A stretch of DNA of 64,000 bases from Cytospora piceicola (lineage: Eukaryota > Ascomycota > Sordariomycetes > Diaporthales > Cytosporaceae): positions 124,001-188,000 of the forward strand of contig JALQBC010000016.1 of assembly GCA_023375675.1 (NCBI GenBank). Reading direction: 5' to 3'. This document shows positions 36,217 through 46,438 of the stretch, piece after piece. Positions within the stretch are counted from its first letter, which is position 1, and every line of letters starts with the position of its first letter. Both the position numbers and the translations under genes were made by a program. A model generated the notes under the pieces. The model saw only the letters and a list, made by a program, of their open reading frames with translations, searched no databases and was not told the origin of the DNA.

Positions 36217-37977
36217 CTAGACCTCAGTCTCAACCTCGGTCTCAGCCCCGGTCTCAGCCCCGGTCTTAGCCTCAGAAAACAAATGGCGACTCTGCCAGCC
36301 TGGCTCAGTCACCACCTCAACCACCTGGCCCTCGGGAACCATCTCGTGGTCCAGATCCCACCCGACACGGCGGCAGAGCTCGGCGACGACGACGTCGCAG
36401 TCGCCCAGGAGGTCAATGTCGAAGTTGGTGTGGTCGACAGGGGTGCGGCTGATGTAGATCTGGGGCACGTGCGGGTGCAAAAACGGCACGACCTCGCTGA
36501 CGGGGGCCACCTTGAGCGAAGTGCCGATAACCACCACCAGGTCCACCTTCTCGCGGTCGTGCTCCACCAGCCGCGTGTGGAACGCGTCCGGGAGCGCCTC
36601 CCCGAAGAAGGTGATGTCGGGCTTCATGATGCCGCCCTTGCTGGGCGCCATGCTATCGTACTCGGAGTCACTGGCCGAATCGTAGTCGCCGCGCCGCCGC
36701 CGGGCTTTCTTCTCGGTCCCGTCCTTGCCGAGCTTGCGCTTGCGGCTGTTTGTGGTGCCGCGGCGGGGGGCCGCGCACCGCGGGCACCGTGGGATGAGCC
36801 CCGCCTTGATGTCGGGAAAGATTCCCTCGCCGGAAACTTGATACCCGCATGAGATGCAGGTTGCGGTGGCGAAAGATCCGTGGCTGTTGGTGTGAATGTA
36901 ATTAGCAACTGATGAAGACATTCGGTGAGCAGGCGGGTAGGTGGCGCCTTCCATTCTATGTTGCTTACCATTGTATAAGCTTCTCGGGGCTGATGCCAGC
37001 CTTGGATTCGAGGTTGTCGATATTCTGGGAGTAGTTCGTAAGAAGCTTGCCCTTCTTCTCCAGAAGCGCGATGAAGGCGTGTGTGGGGGAGAAACGCTCC
37101 GTCTCGACGAGAATGTCGCGAGCTACGGAGTAAAACAGTGAAGGGTCATCGCGGAAAAGCTGTATGTCAAAGACCTCCTGGGGATCGTTGAGACCCAGGT
37201 GCGCGAGCTTGGAGTACAGGCCAGTCCCTTTGGAGCGGAAGTCCGGGATGCCCAGTGAGGTAGAGATACCAGCACCGGTCAGAACAATGATGTTCTTGGA
37301 CTTTTTCAACAGGTCGACGGCGTCATCGAGAGTATTGTACTTGGACAATTTGGCACGCTTAGAAAGCTCCCTGCTCATCGCGAGGATCAGCAGGTTGTGG
37401 TAGGCCTCATCGTCCTGTCCCTCGAGGAAGGATGGAGGGCGGACGCCGAAGGCTGTGAGAAGCTTCTTCGCGCTGATAACGCCAGCTTCGACAGTGCGAA
37501 TGATGAGTGTTTCTGGGCCCAGCGTGCGCAACTGCTGGCGATAAGTGACGGCCTCTTCAGGGGTGCAACAGTCGGAATCTGTAATAATAATTAGGCCAAT
37601 TAGCTCGTGAGGGACAGAGGGTCGATTCTTTGCGCTTGAATAGAAAAAAAACAAGAAGAAGATAGGGCAGTGCTCGCGAACACATCCCGAAATAGCTTAC
37701 CGTTGTTAATGTTCTCGTCAGTGAGGTCCTCCAGCATATCGGCCAGCAGAGACTCAGTCTCCCATGAGTTGTCAAGGTCATTGACACGTTCTTCCAGTTC
37801 GGTCATGGCGTTAACTGGATGAGCAACACCATGCTCAATGTCTTCTTGAATGTCGTCCATACCAGGCTCGCCGTCAAAGTCAACCAACTCGGAGAGGGCT
37901 GTAAGTGCCTCCTTGGTTGAACTGGTTGAAAGTTGACGTGAATGCCGGGCTTCTGCAGTTTGTTTGAGGTTTCCCAT
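36217..37977 (-). CDS. sir2: Sir2-family NAD-dependent protein deacetylase
   Basis: Class I sirtuin (Sir2/Hst1/SIRT1 type), probably a nuclear histone deacetylase in silencing. Exons 37977-37701, 37578-36969 and 36883-36217 give 517 aa. Introns are 122 nt (GTAAGC...CAG) and 85 nt (GTAAGC...CAG). NAD-binding motifs include [19 protein letters not shown] (about 187-205) and [10 protein letters not shown] (about 273-282). The catalytic histidine lies at residue 297 in LIQCHGSF, and its codon is the first complete codon of exon 3. Zinc ligands are CISC (about 304-307) and CPRC (about 327-330). Right after the second pair sits an insert of about 45 residues, rich in Lys/Arg ([18 protein letters not shown]) and then Asp/Ser, which looks like a nuclear localisation signal. 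[11 protein letters not shown] and [10 protein letters not shown] close the fold. The acidic N-terminal extension is about 95 aa. The C-terminal tail repeats [13 protein letters not shown]. Confidence 0.93.
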
Positions 37978-39599
37978 ACCTGCGGTTGCCGGAGGCGTAA
38001 CGGACGCAACTAGGATCTGTTGAGTGTGATCTCACTTAGAAGTTGGGAATTGCTGAGAAGAAATGCTGTGGCGGGGTCTCAAGCTTGAGTAATGAAGGGA
38101 GGAGTTCATGCAGGAATAGTCCGGAAGGTGTTTCGGGATCTGAAATATGAGCCAAATAGGTGTTCTGCAAAATGTTGGCAGTCAATGGGGACAAGATCAG
38201 AAATGCCACAGCTTCAATCCCAAGAAAGAAGTTATCCGCAGCCTGACTTGCAGTAAATGTCAGCGGGAAATGCAAGGTAGACGGGCAACAAGGCCAACAA
38301 ACAGTGACTGGTGAGCAGGCAGGCTGTAATGTTGGGGAGCAGTGGGAGGAAGGTTGTGAAGCCGGGGTGTCCACAGCCTAAATAGTAACTAAGTAGTGAA
38401 TGGTCAGTGAGCTGGGAGCCAAGGATAGTGAATAATAACAGTCAATGCGAGGTGAAATCAAGGTGGGTGAATTTTGAAGTTGAAGGCCACACAGAAAAAG
38501 GGTTACAATATATACGCCAGGAGGTTGACAGGATGATGTATTGAATGAACGGTGAGCAGAATGGGAATCTTAATGGGGGAGCAATGGGTGTTATGAAACA
38601 TTGAAGGTCAGGAAACAGTGGAAGGAAAGGAATGACTGTGGCATGATCAACAAGCTGAGAGGAAAACGAACAGTTGAGGATCGATCAAGTAGTGAGTGTT
38701 GATTTGAGGAGCAGTTGAAGTTGTGAGGATCAAAGAGGAAGGGGGAGAGGGAGAGAGAGAAAGAGAGAAGGTATAACTTTACCCTTACAGGCAGGTTGAG
38801 TAGAGTCCTTGGAGGTTTGGCGGTTGGAAAGACTAGAGCCCAATTAGGCTATTTTCTGGCTCAGCATTAAGCCGTTGGGTATCCTTCCTATTTTCTGTAA
38901 ACAAGCATATAGTCTTGTCAAAGTTGCAGGGACTGGGAGTTGACAAAGTATGACCACCTCTTTAGAAACTTGAGGCTGTTGCCTTTTACTCGGGAGAAGG
39001 TTGGAAGAGGGACTTCTAAAAGTTTCGCCGCCTGGAAGTTTTGGCACTTCGCCTATGGAAACGCTAGACCCAGCTTGCTTTACAAGGTTCAGCATATTGT
39101 ACATCCCACTTACACCTGAGTGGGCAACGATACAGGGCCTTTCGCCCCCTCCCCCCCCCCCCCAACGGCCCGTGCAACCTATTGATGGGGCGCCCCCCTG
39201 GACTTTGGTCTCTCAAAAGGACCCTGGTCTTCCGGCTCAAGAGCGTGAAAGCTACTTAGGTACTTTTATACTGTTATCCTCTTTCAACTAACTGCCTTGA
39301 CGTCTTCCATATACTAGGTATTTTTCAGGACATTGTAGCTACAAGTGATCCACAAATTGTATGGCTGCCCCCTATAGTTACCGAGTCGGGAACCCTAGCA
39401 ACCCTCTTCTGGCCTTACTTATCCAGTCCATAACTCAGCCTATCTCAAGTATTTCCACCTCAGTAAAAGATGCTCTGTAGCGAAAAAAAGCTATAAGTTG
39501 CAGATAACTGAGAACACCTACAGTAACCCTGTTGCCTCCACGCTGTTGTCTATAACCCTGCTACTGTAACCTTGTACCTCTTTGCGTGAGCTACGCCCA
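37978..39599. other. Gene-free region upstream of the sirtuin
   Basis: 1.6 kb with no supported gene. The part at about 38380-38775 is strongly purine-biased on the plus strand and full of loosely repeated GTGAAT/GAGGA words, ending in GAGAGAGAAAGAGAGAAGG. A C-rich run follows at 39145-39163. The open frames are short and featureless. Confidence 0.5.
39151..39163. repeat. Poly-C tract, 13 bases
   Basis: Run of 13 C preceded by CCCCCT. Third poly-C tract of the window. Confidence 0.85.
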
Positions 39600-40115
39600 G
39601 CTCACGGCCGAGCCCAGAGGCATGGCAGAGGCCTGGGTTGGCGCAGTTGACGACAGCCAGCGACGACGACACGCAGCTCGCTCACAAATGGCTGGCCCAT
39701 GGGCTTGGTGGTGGCGTAGCGCCCGATAATGGCAAAACCTGCCTCGTTGTCAAGAGCTTTCAAGAGTGATTCGTGGTTCTTCTTGTCGAAGTTGGCCCAC
39801 GCGGCCGTGTCGAACGACACGATGACAATGCGTCCTGGGCGGAAGGACTCGGATGGGCTGTCTGGGTATTGGAGTCGCTGCCAAGCTAAACACTTCAGGT
39901 CGGGAGATTGCGCCCTCTTGAGATACCACAGCAGGAGGAGCACCAGGAGTGCGGTCGAGAGGTAGTTGCCCTGCAGGTCCTCATCGTCGCCCGTCCTTCC
40001 TCAAGTCCAGGCGAAGAAGCCGCGGTTGACACCAGCGTTCAGTATGGCGGTGTCGGCCTAGGAATACGGATTCTGGGCTCGCCACGCGAACTCCATGATG
40101 GATTCGTAGGACCCG
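39600..40115 (-). pseudogene. Decayed short-chain dehydrogenase/reductase
   Basis: Read on the minus strand, one frame still shows SDR landmarks interrupted by stops: YESIMEFAWRAQ, a TAG, DTAILNAGVNRGFFAWT, a TGA, DEDLQGNYLSTALLVLLLL, then SFDTAAWANF and the catalytic-type RYATTKPMGQ (YxxxK at 39718-39704). A shift near 39650 is needed to reach VVVNCANPGLCHASGLGR. The N-terminal Rossmann TGxxxGxG part is not visible. In-frame TAG near 40055, TGA near 40012 and the shift show it is not functional. It faces away from the P450 relic that begins about 370 bp to the right. Both probably come from one former biosynthetic locus. Confidence 0.7.
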
Positions 40116-40483
40116 TGAACGAGCTTGAAGACCTCTACGAACTAGTCGCATTCGGGCGGCTTTCGTGGTGAAAAGTGAAGGACGTTTTGGGACAGGTAGG
40201 CATTGGAACTCCAGCGACTTTTGCACGGCGTCCCGAATACCTTCTCCCAGAGGCTCGCTCTTTCATGACATTCGTCAGTATCTACACAAACGTTCATACA
40301 TAGCCACCCAAACTCATATGTGTTATCAGCGATCGATTGTGCTGTTCCTCGGGATGCTCAGCTCCGCTGCTGGAAACGTCGGCCATGAATTTGTTTTACT
40401 TGTAAGGACATGCAAGCTCTCAACAAATCGACCAGATAGTCAAGCGCTCGTTTCTCACCGCGTACGCCGCAATTTCTCCTGGT

Positions 40484-41320
40484 CGTCCCGTATCGCCTTC
40501 TGCTGCACCCTCTAGGCAACTATCCAGGACCTCTCTGAGCCAAGCTGACCGATGCTTTGGCCGCAATATTTGCTGTGCAGAGATGTCTGCTCCTGAATAT
40601 TTGGAAATTGCATGAGAACCTCGTGACCATATTACCGAAGCATCCATATACAAGCTACTGAACAGGAACGGAGTCAACAGCGTCTTCAACACTCTCGCCA
40701 GAGACTCACCCCAAGCCCACGGAAGATCGTAGCGCAGGCCTTCTCCGAGCGCTCAACGCGCTCTTTCAAGCCTGCACTCCTGCCCTAGAAAGACACATAC
40801 TTCAAGCCGCTCCTAACATCGTCACCGCACCAGCCCATCAACTTGACGCAACTGAGGAGTCACCTCACCATCGACATTGTTTCCCAGCTCTCCCTGGGCT
40901 ACGACCTCACGACCCAGACGAGGTCGGAGGACCGCTTCCTCGCGCGGGCTATAGCGCTCAGCTTCTGAGGTTGGCAACATTCTGTACCGCTCCCGGCGTC
41001 CAACAGGGTCCATACCAACCGAGTATTCGACACCATCTTCTACGAGATGCGGGAGGATTTCATGCGCCTGCTGGAAGATGTTGCGTGCGCCCGGCACGCC
41101 CTGAACACACACGCGAGGCCTGAATTCTTCTCTTCGTATGCCTTTACCTATGCCAACGAAACTGTGGCGACAGCAGGTCGGCACGGATGAGAAGCCTTTG
41201 GTTATAGACGGCCATTACATCCCTAGGGGCACCCTGTTCGGAGTCAACGTTCATGCTTTTGCACTTATAACGGCGTCAACTCGTTCAGGACAGTCGATAG
41301 TCCGTATCCTGGTCTTTTAA
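40484..41320 (+). pseudogene. Decayed, internally deleted cytochrome P450
   Basis: Fungal P450 fragments appear in order but in different frames and with stops. The membrane-proximal hinge reads VPYRLLLHPLGNYPGPL, then TGA, then AKLTDALAAIFA at 40485-40580. The C-helix region reads PRKIVAQAFSERSTRSF near 40715-40765. SHLTIDIVSQLSLGYDL sits near 40858-40908, followed by RFLARAIALSF and a stop. VFDTIFYEMREDF lies near 41020-41060. The late segment QVGTDEKPLVIDGHYIPRGT joins directly near 41150 in another frame. The I-helix, the ExxR region and the heme-binding cysteine loop are missing. This is consistent with an internal deletion of roughly 200 codons and loss of the 3' end. It cannot encode a working monooxygenase. 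Confidence 0.75.
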
Positions 41321-43292
41321 GTGAGGGAATTGGCCGACTTGGAGAGAGACCTTGACATGAGTGCTTAGGACCTGGGTTTGATGGTGTTTGTCGTCACAGG
41401 AAACCACACAACCATTAAGATATAAACATTCTTTTTTACCTTTCAAGCACATGCGACCATACCCAGTGGAAAATTCGGGATCCCGTCCGCTCTCCCATAG
41501 ACAAGCCGCTGAGGGCTGGATTAGTAGTTGGGTCGGTGACGACCAGCGAATACCCGGTGTTGCATGTTTATTTTGTTTTTGTTTTGGCTGTGATGAGACT
41601 TGAGTCAGTCAGATTGGGAGTTATGGGCGGGAAGGTCAACCGTTTTAATGGAATGAGACTTCCTTTTCGTGGCGTGGGTTGTAAATGGGTAAACGTTCTC
41701 TGTGTATTGGTTTTGTTCTTCTCATCGGAGTTTCCAGTGTCGGGACATCTTGGTTTGGGAGCTGGTAGGCGAGTGGGGAGAAAACCATCTATTTGCTCTG
41801 GTCTCCGTTCACACCTCTTACCATCATCTTCAGCCCCATTTCCCTGAATGCAGTTGTGGTCCTGCGTGGAGTGATGTGCTCAAGTATTCGCTGCTACGAT
41901 CGGCAGCACAAAGTTGGGCGGTCATGGGCTGTATTGTTTGCGAGTTCTAAACTCCCCTCGACTTTGTTGCATATTTGAATTATGCATACAACGGCAAGGA
42001 AGCGAGCAGGCCAGTGAAGCACAGTGGGCAGATATTCGCTGTGCTGGATGAAAGAATCCAGTATCCGCAAAACTCTGAGTTGTAGGTGAGCAGCATAGCG
42101 GATCGTAATCCGTATCCTGCCAGCAAAAATTGGCCCCTCCTACATACGCTTCTCTGTTTTTCTTCGGTCTGCCTGCCCTACCTGTGCTTGTCGTTACCCG
42201 AATTCAGTAGAACAGAAGATGGTGCAGCAACCTGACTTGCAATGGGAATCCGTCCAGGCAATTCTGGGCTTCCTCTCGTAACATCTCCATTGCGGAGTCT
42301 TTGGAGCAATGGCCGACATGAAGTGTTACTAGCAAGGGACTTCCACCTTTGAGGTGCGCATGGACAGAACCAGGGCCATACACAGTATATGCGTAGCATG
42401 CGTGACCAAGCAACCGAATCTGTCGGTGGATAGATACTCTTACATTACCCATGTCACCTCCAAGTAGCATAGCATGTCGAACTTGTCCAATGCCCCCTCA
42501 TAGTCCACATCGTCCTGAGGAACCTGCATTGAAAATCCCCATGTTGTTTGCTCAAGGTGTCAAAGCCAAAGCCAAAGCCAAAGCCCGGAACGGACACCAC
42601 CGTCACCACGTATCCCCGACGCCACACAGAGTCATGAATATGAATATGAAAGCAGCCCTTCGGGTATAAAATCTGCGGGTTTGTTGGTGTTGCAAAGATC
42701 ATGTCGTGACAAGTTAACGTACAGACTATGTGGACATTCCCTGGCCTCGTTGTACGTAAAGAATCACTCGAAACGGTGACGCCGGGCCCCTCCCTGTCAA
42801 TGTGCAACCCGTCCCTGTTTCCTTCTTCAATACACAACCATACTTTTATCCCTAAGGCTGAGACAGAAGAAAAACATGCAAAGGTGTAGACACGGCCAGT
42901 CTCCCTGCATAGGCAGAGCCAGCAGTCTCCTTGCGCTTGGCATCTGGCCGCTGGCAGTCTCAATTTGGCGTGGCGGATATGTACCATAACAGAGTGGCTG
43001 TCTTCGGGCCTGGAGGAATAGCGGGTCACCAAGGTGTGCCTGTTCCTGCACACTCATTTCAACCTTTAATGCCGCCGCAACGGATCGAAGGCAAAATTTT
43101 GATGGTCCGAAATCGAAGTGAAACGCAAATTCGCACGTTAACTGAATCAAACCATATTACTCAAGACACCCCGGCCTCATAGACCATCTCCCATCATTAC
43201 CCTTGCCTTGTCGTTAGAGTACGTCAAAGTCGTGCGAGCGTATCTATTAATCAGGTCAAGGACCGCGCGGGTTCAGGGATTGGAGAGTTAAG
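41321..43292. other. Gene-free region
   Basis: 2 kb with no supported gene. A (AAAGCC)n repeat of about four units lies at 42565-42590. Longer minus-strand frames such as 43053-42454 lack domains and normal protein composition. The right end is the 3' flank of the SR protein gene. Confidence 0.5.
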
Positions 43293-45002
43293 TTACCAGT
43301 AGCGTCGATCGTAATCGCGCGGCGGATATCCGCCATCCCGAGGGTAACCAGCATCGCGAGGGGGGAAGTCGCGCGGAGGAGGACGGTCGTACGGTCCTCT
43401 TCCATTCATGTATGGGTCGGGAGGCGGGTAGTCGCGTCGGTAGGGATCGTCGTAGCGACCGCGAGGTGGCGGGTAGTCGTCCACGGGGCCACGGCGAGGA
43501 GGAGATCGGTACCTTGAACGGTCATCGTAGTAATCGCGGCGCGGGCTCCTGTCACGGTAGCCATCACGGTATCCGTCTCGGCGCGGGCTCCAGCCAGCGG
43601 GTGGTGGGCCACGTCGATCCCAGTCGTCGCGCGGCGGGTAGGGACGACGAGCGCCTGGGGAGCGAGATCGGCCGCGGCCGTCTCTTGGTGGCATGTCGGG
43701 CTGGGTCTGCGATGCTTGAGTACTGGGGTCGAATGGTTGACGAAGGATGTCACCTACGTTCGCGACGCACGTCACGCGAAGATCCTTGAACTCACGGCCA
43801 TCAAGAGCCTCCACGGCCTTCTTGAGGTCTGCAGCAGTCTCGAACTCCACAAAGCTACAGTCCAAGTTAGCGATTGCGGGTGATCGAAGCATGTTCGGGG
43901 CAGGGGGCGGGAACCAACCCTTCACCATTGGCGTTGCGGCCGGTCTCCGAGTAGACGACGTCACAGCCAGATTGACGGGCGAAATCTTTGAGGTCCTGTG
44001 TCCAGAGAATCCACGTAAGTTGAAGTCCAGGTTCGCGCACGGAATGCTGAGCGGCCGAATCCCAGGCGCAGGCCCGAGAGCAGTCTGAAAATCCAGGGGA
44101 ATCCAAGAGCGTCCAGCACGGGGAGGATCCTCGCTGGAGCGTCACCTCCAGACAGTCCAGATATCAACACACCACCAAGGGGAGGGTTAAATCCACCGGA
44201 GGAAGACAGACTACAGTCGTCCTGAGGGGCATGTCGAGGTAGAAAGCCAGCACATCCAATTCCACAGTCCGGCCATGCCATCTATCCCAAGACACCGATG
44301 GTTGTTGTGACGCGCATCCAAGAATCCGGTTGCAAGGAAGAGGAGGAAGAACAGACCTGCCAACTGGTATCGGTGGGGAGACCACTAATTTGCATCCTGT
44401 GAGGAGTGCGACGAGGACGAGGGGCGCTACGCTCATGGGTGGGGAAGGCGCCATTCTCTCGGTGGCGGGAGCCTCGGGCAAATTGGACAGTCAGGCGCTC
44501 GTTCATGAAGGTAGATCCATCTTGTTGTAGACAACAGCATTAGCCAGGGCTCGGGACGGAGTCAAGAGGTTCGCTGGTGGTATTCCATGGAAGTTCGCAA
44601 CATACGGAAAGCTGTTAAAGACATGACTGTTAGCTAACTGCGACGCATTGAATGGGGGGCACATGGGGATGCAAGCCGAAGGGTTGGGCTGGGTTCGGGA
44701 GGGGGTGGGAGCGGAGGTAGCTTACCTGGGACAACATCACGCGCGTCCATGGCATCTTTGTACTCGATGAAACCAAACCCGTTCATAAGCTTGATTTCAG
44801 TAATCTCGCCGGTACCATGGGACGCAAAATGGGCCTCGACATCAGCCTTGGTCGCTTCAGAGGGCGTTAGCAGGTAACTTTGAGCCGACGGGGCGGGGCG
44901 CAACGGCGTATAGCTCGAGGCGCGACGAGGTGAGGCGGCGGAGGCCTTACCATTGCGAGGCAGGTTGCCCAGGTACAGGCGGGTGGATGACACCTCGGTC
45001 AT
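43293..45002 (-). CDS. SR-type splicing factor with two RRMs (Srp2/SRSF-like)
   Basis: Nuclear SR protein, 329 aa, in six predicted exons: 45002-44951, 44854-44726, 44611-44606, 44520-44357, 43995-43919 and 43854-43293. RRM1 (about 7-75) has RLYLGNLP (RNP2) and NGFGFIEY (RNP1). RRM2 (about 100-175) carries SWQDLKDFARQSG, the hallmark of the second SR-protein RRM, and GFVEFETAADL. The tail is Arg/Ser/Asp/Tyr/Pro-rich (RSRSPGARRPYPPRDD, RDRSPRRDYYDDR) and ends DYDRRYW. The third exon is only 6 nt (CTTTCC). It is required to give RDVV-P-AFHGSTFMNERL across the frame, and both flanking introns have good sites (GTAAGC...CAG and GTATGT...AAG with GCTAAT). Other introns are 96, 361 and 64 nt. The 361-nt intron splits SWQ from DLKD, begins GTCTGT and meets a stop if retained. 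This fits splicing-based autoregulation, common in SR genes. Confidence 0.88.
44606..44611 (-). other. Predicted 6-nt microexon (CTTTCC) of the SR protein gene
   Basis: Flanked on the minus strand by TTTAACAG and GTATGTTGCG. The exon before ends in phase 1 (CCA G) and the exon after starts AT GGA TCT. Inserting CTTTCC gives GCT TTC CAT, Ala-Phe-His, matching the family's AFHG after RRM1. Skipping it also keeps the frame, because it is 6 nt long, but changes the codons at the join. Confidence 0.7.
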
Positions 45003-46438
45003 GTTTGCTGTTTCCTATTTCCAGGTATCAGGTCATGTAACGGGACAGACTGAGATGGGTTGGATTGAGTATGTTGGGGTGAGGTGAGGTGATGTGAGGC
45101 GAGGCGAGGCGAGGCGACAGGACAAGACACGGAAGGGCAGCCTTGTCGACGCAGTACGAGTGTGGTTTTGATTGTGGTTGTGGTTGTGGTCTGCTGCTGG
45201 TGGTTTGCGACAGGCCCGTGGGGAAAGGTGGAAAGCCCAGTGCCCAGTGCCCGGCGCCCAGTGCAGCTTGCGCTGCGCAGCTTGGCGCGGGATCCAGAAA
45301 AGTCCTTCCAACGAGCGGGTCCTTGAGGAGTGTGGGTGTAAACAAACCAGTGGTCGCGCAACGTATTTGTCGATGCGTTTGTTATTTGTTTTGGTTTGAT
45401 CGATCAATCGAATGATGGCGACAGACCTCAACTAAGAGGCCACGATGTTGACAATGACTGTGCAGGTGTGTAGGTATATGCAGAGAGAGGTAAGTCAAAG
45501 GTAGAAGAAGGGTTTCGAGGTTGTCTCGAAATTGACGAGGACCATGGGGGAAGGAGGAGATGAGAGATTGGGAGCTGGAGCTGCAGCTGCAGCTGGGAGC
45601 TAGGCCAGAAGCTTGGGGCAACGAACGGGGGGCAAACGGAGCGATCAGTGATTGATGTCCCATCGAGTTCTGGGCTTGCAGGCGATCTCCACCCAAAGCC
45701 GAGCGCTAAACAGTAGGGTGCACGGATCCTAACTGCCTAGGTACTTAGCCTATCAGCCTACGAACCACACAGTACCCTATATGGATTAGGTCACACTCCA
45801 GTATCAGCTACCTACCGTACCTACTTACTAAGTAGGTAGGTACTTAAGTAGTTATGCTGGGAGATCTCTCGCATAAACGATCAGGGGACTTCATGAGCGG
45901 GCATCGGACTTTGCTTCTTTTGGACGTGTTCATCACATCAAATCAACCTACCACCTGGACAGGCTGGGAGATTCTGCAACCTCCATGATTCCATTAAGTC
46001 GTCGAGGTCTCTCACCAGTATTCAACAAGGTAAGCCTCAGGGACAGGGCTGACACATACCTAGGTAAGTATGTAACTACTATACAGGTCAGATCTGTCTA
46101 CTGCGGCCAGCGGACAGAAATCAAGAAACACCAAAATATCGAGCATCTCATATTCTCAAAGCTTCGCTAAACGCCATTGCTATGCCTGCCCACCACCAAG
46201 ACAACCATCCATCATCTGGATGCTTCGTAACGAGACTATCTCATACTATATACCAATGCATACCAATAGCCGTAACTACATATCTGGTGCACTACTTGTC
46301 ATCAAAGAGGATATCAATAATCTCATCCACAATCGTGAAGGCGAGGTGTGCACTAGAAACGGAGGGTTGTTAGCATATAATCATATTTACGAAGCAGTGA
46401 TGATAGGTAAGAAGATGGCGGGGCAAGGGGGGTTCAAC
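45003..46438. other. Intergenic region, SR gene promoter side
   Basis: 1.4 kb without a supported gene. It includes a GAGGC tandem repeat near 45093-45118, several CCTAGGTA/TAAGTAGGTA palindromic stretches at 45735-45855, and the exact palindrome TACCTAGGTA at 46057-46066. It should contain the SR gene promoter and the 3' flank of the sorting nexin. Confidence 0.5.

Noticed and set aside
42454..43053. 199-codon minus-strand frame between the P450 relic and the SR gene
   Set aside because: Cys/His/Trp-rich random translation, part of it from an AAAGCC microsatellite. No domain.
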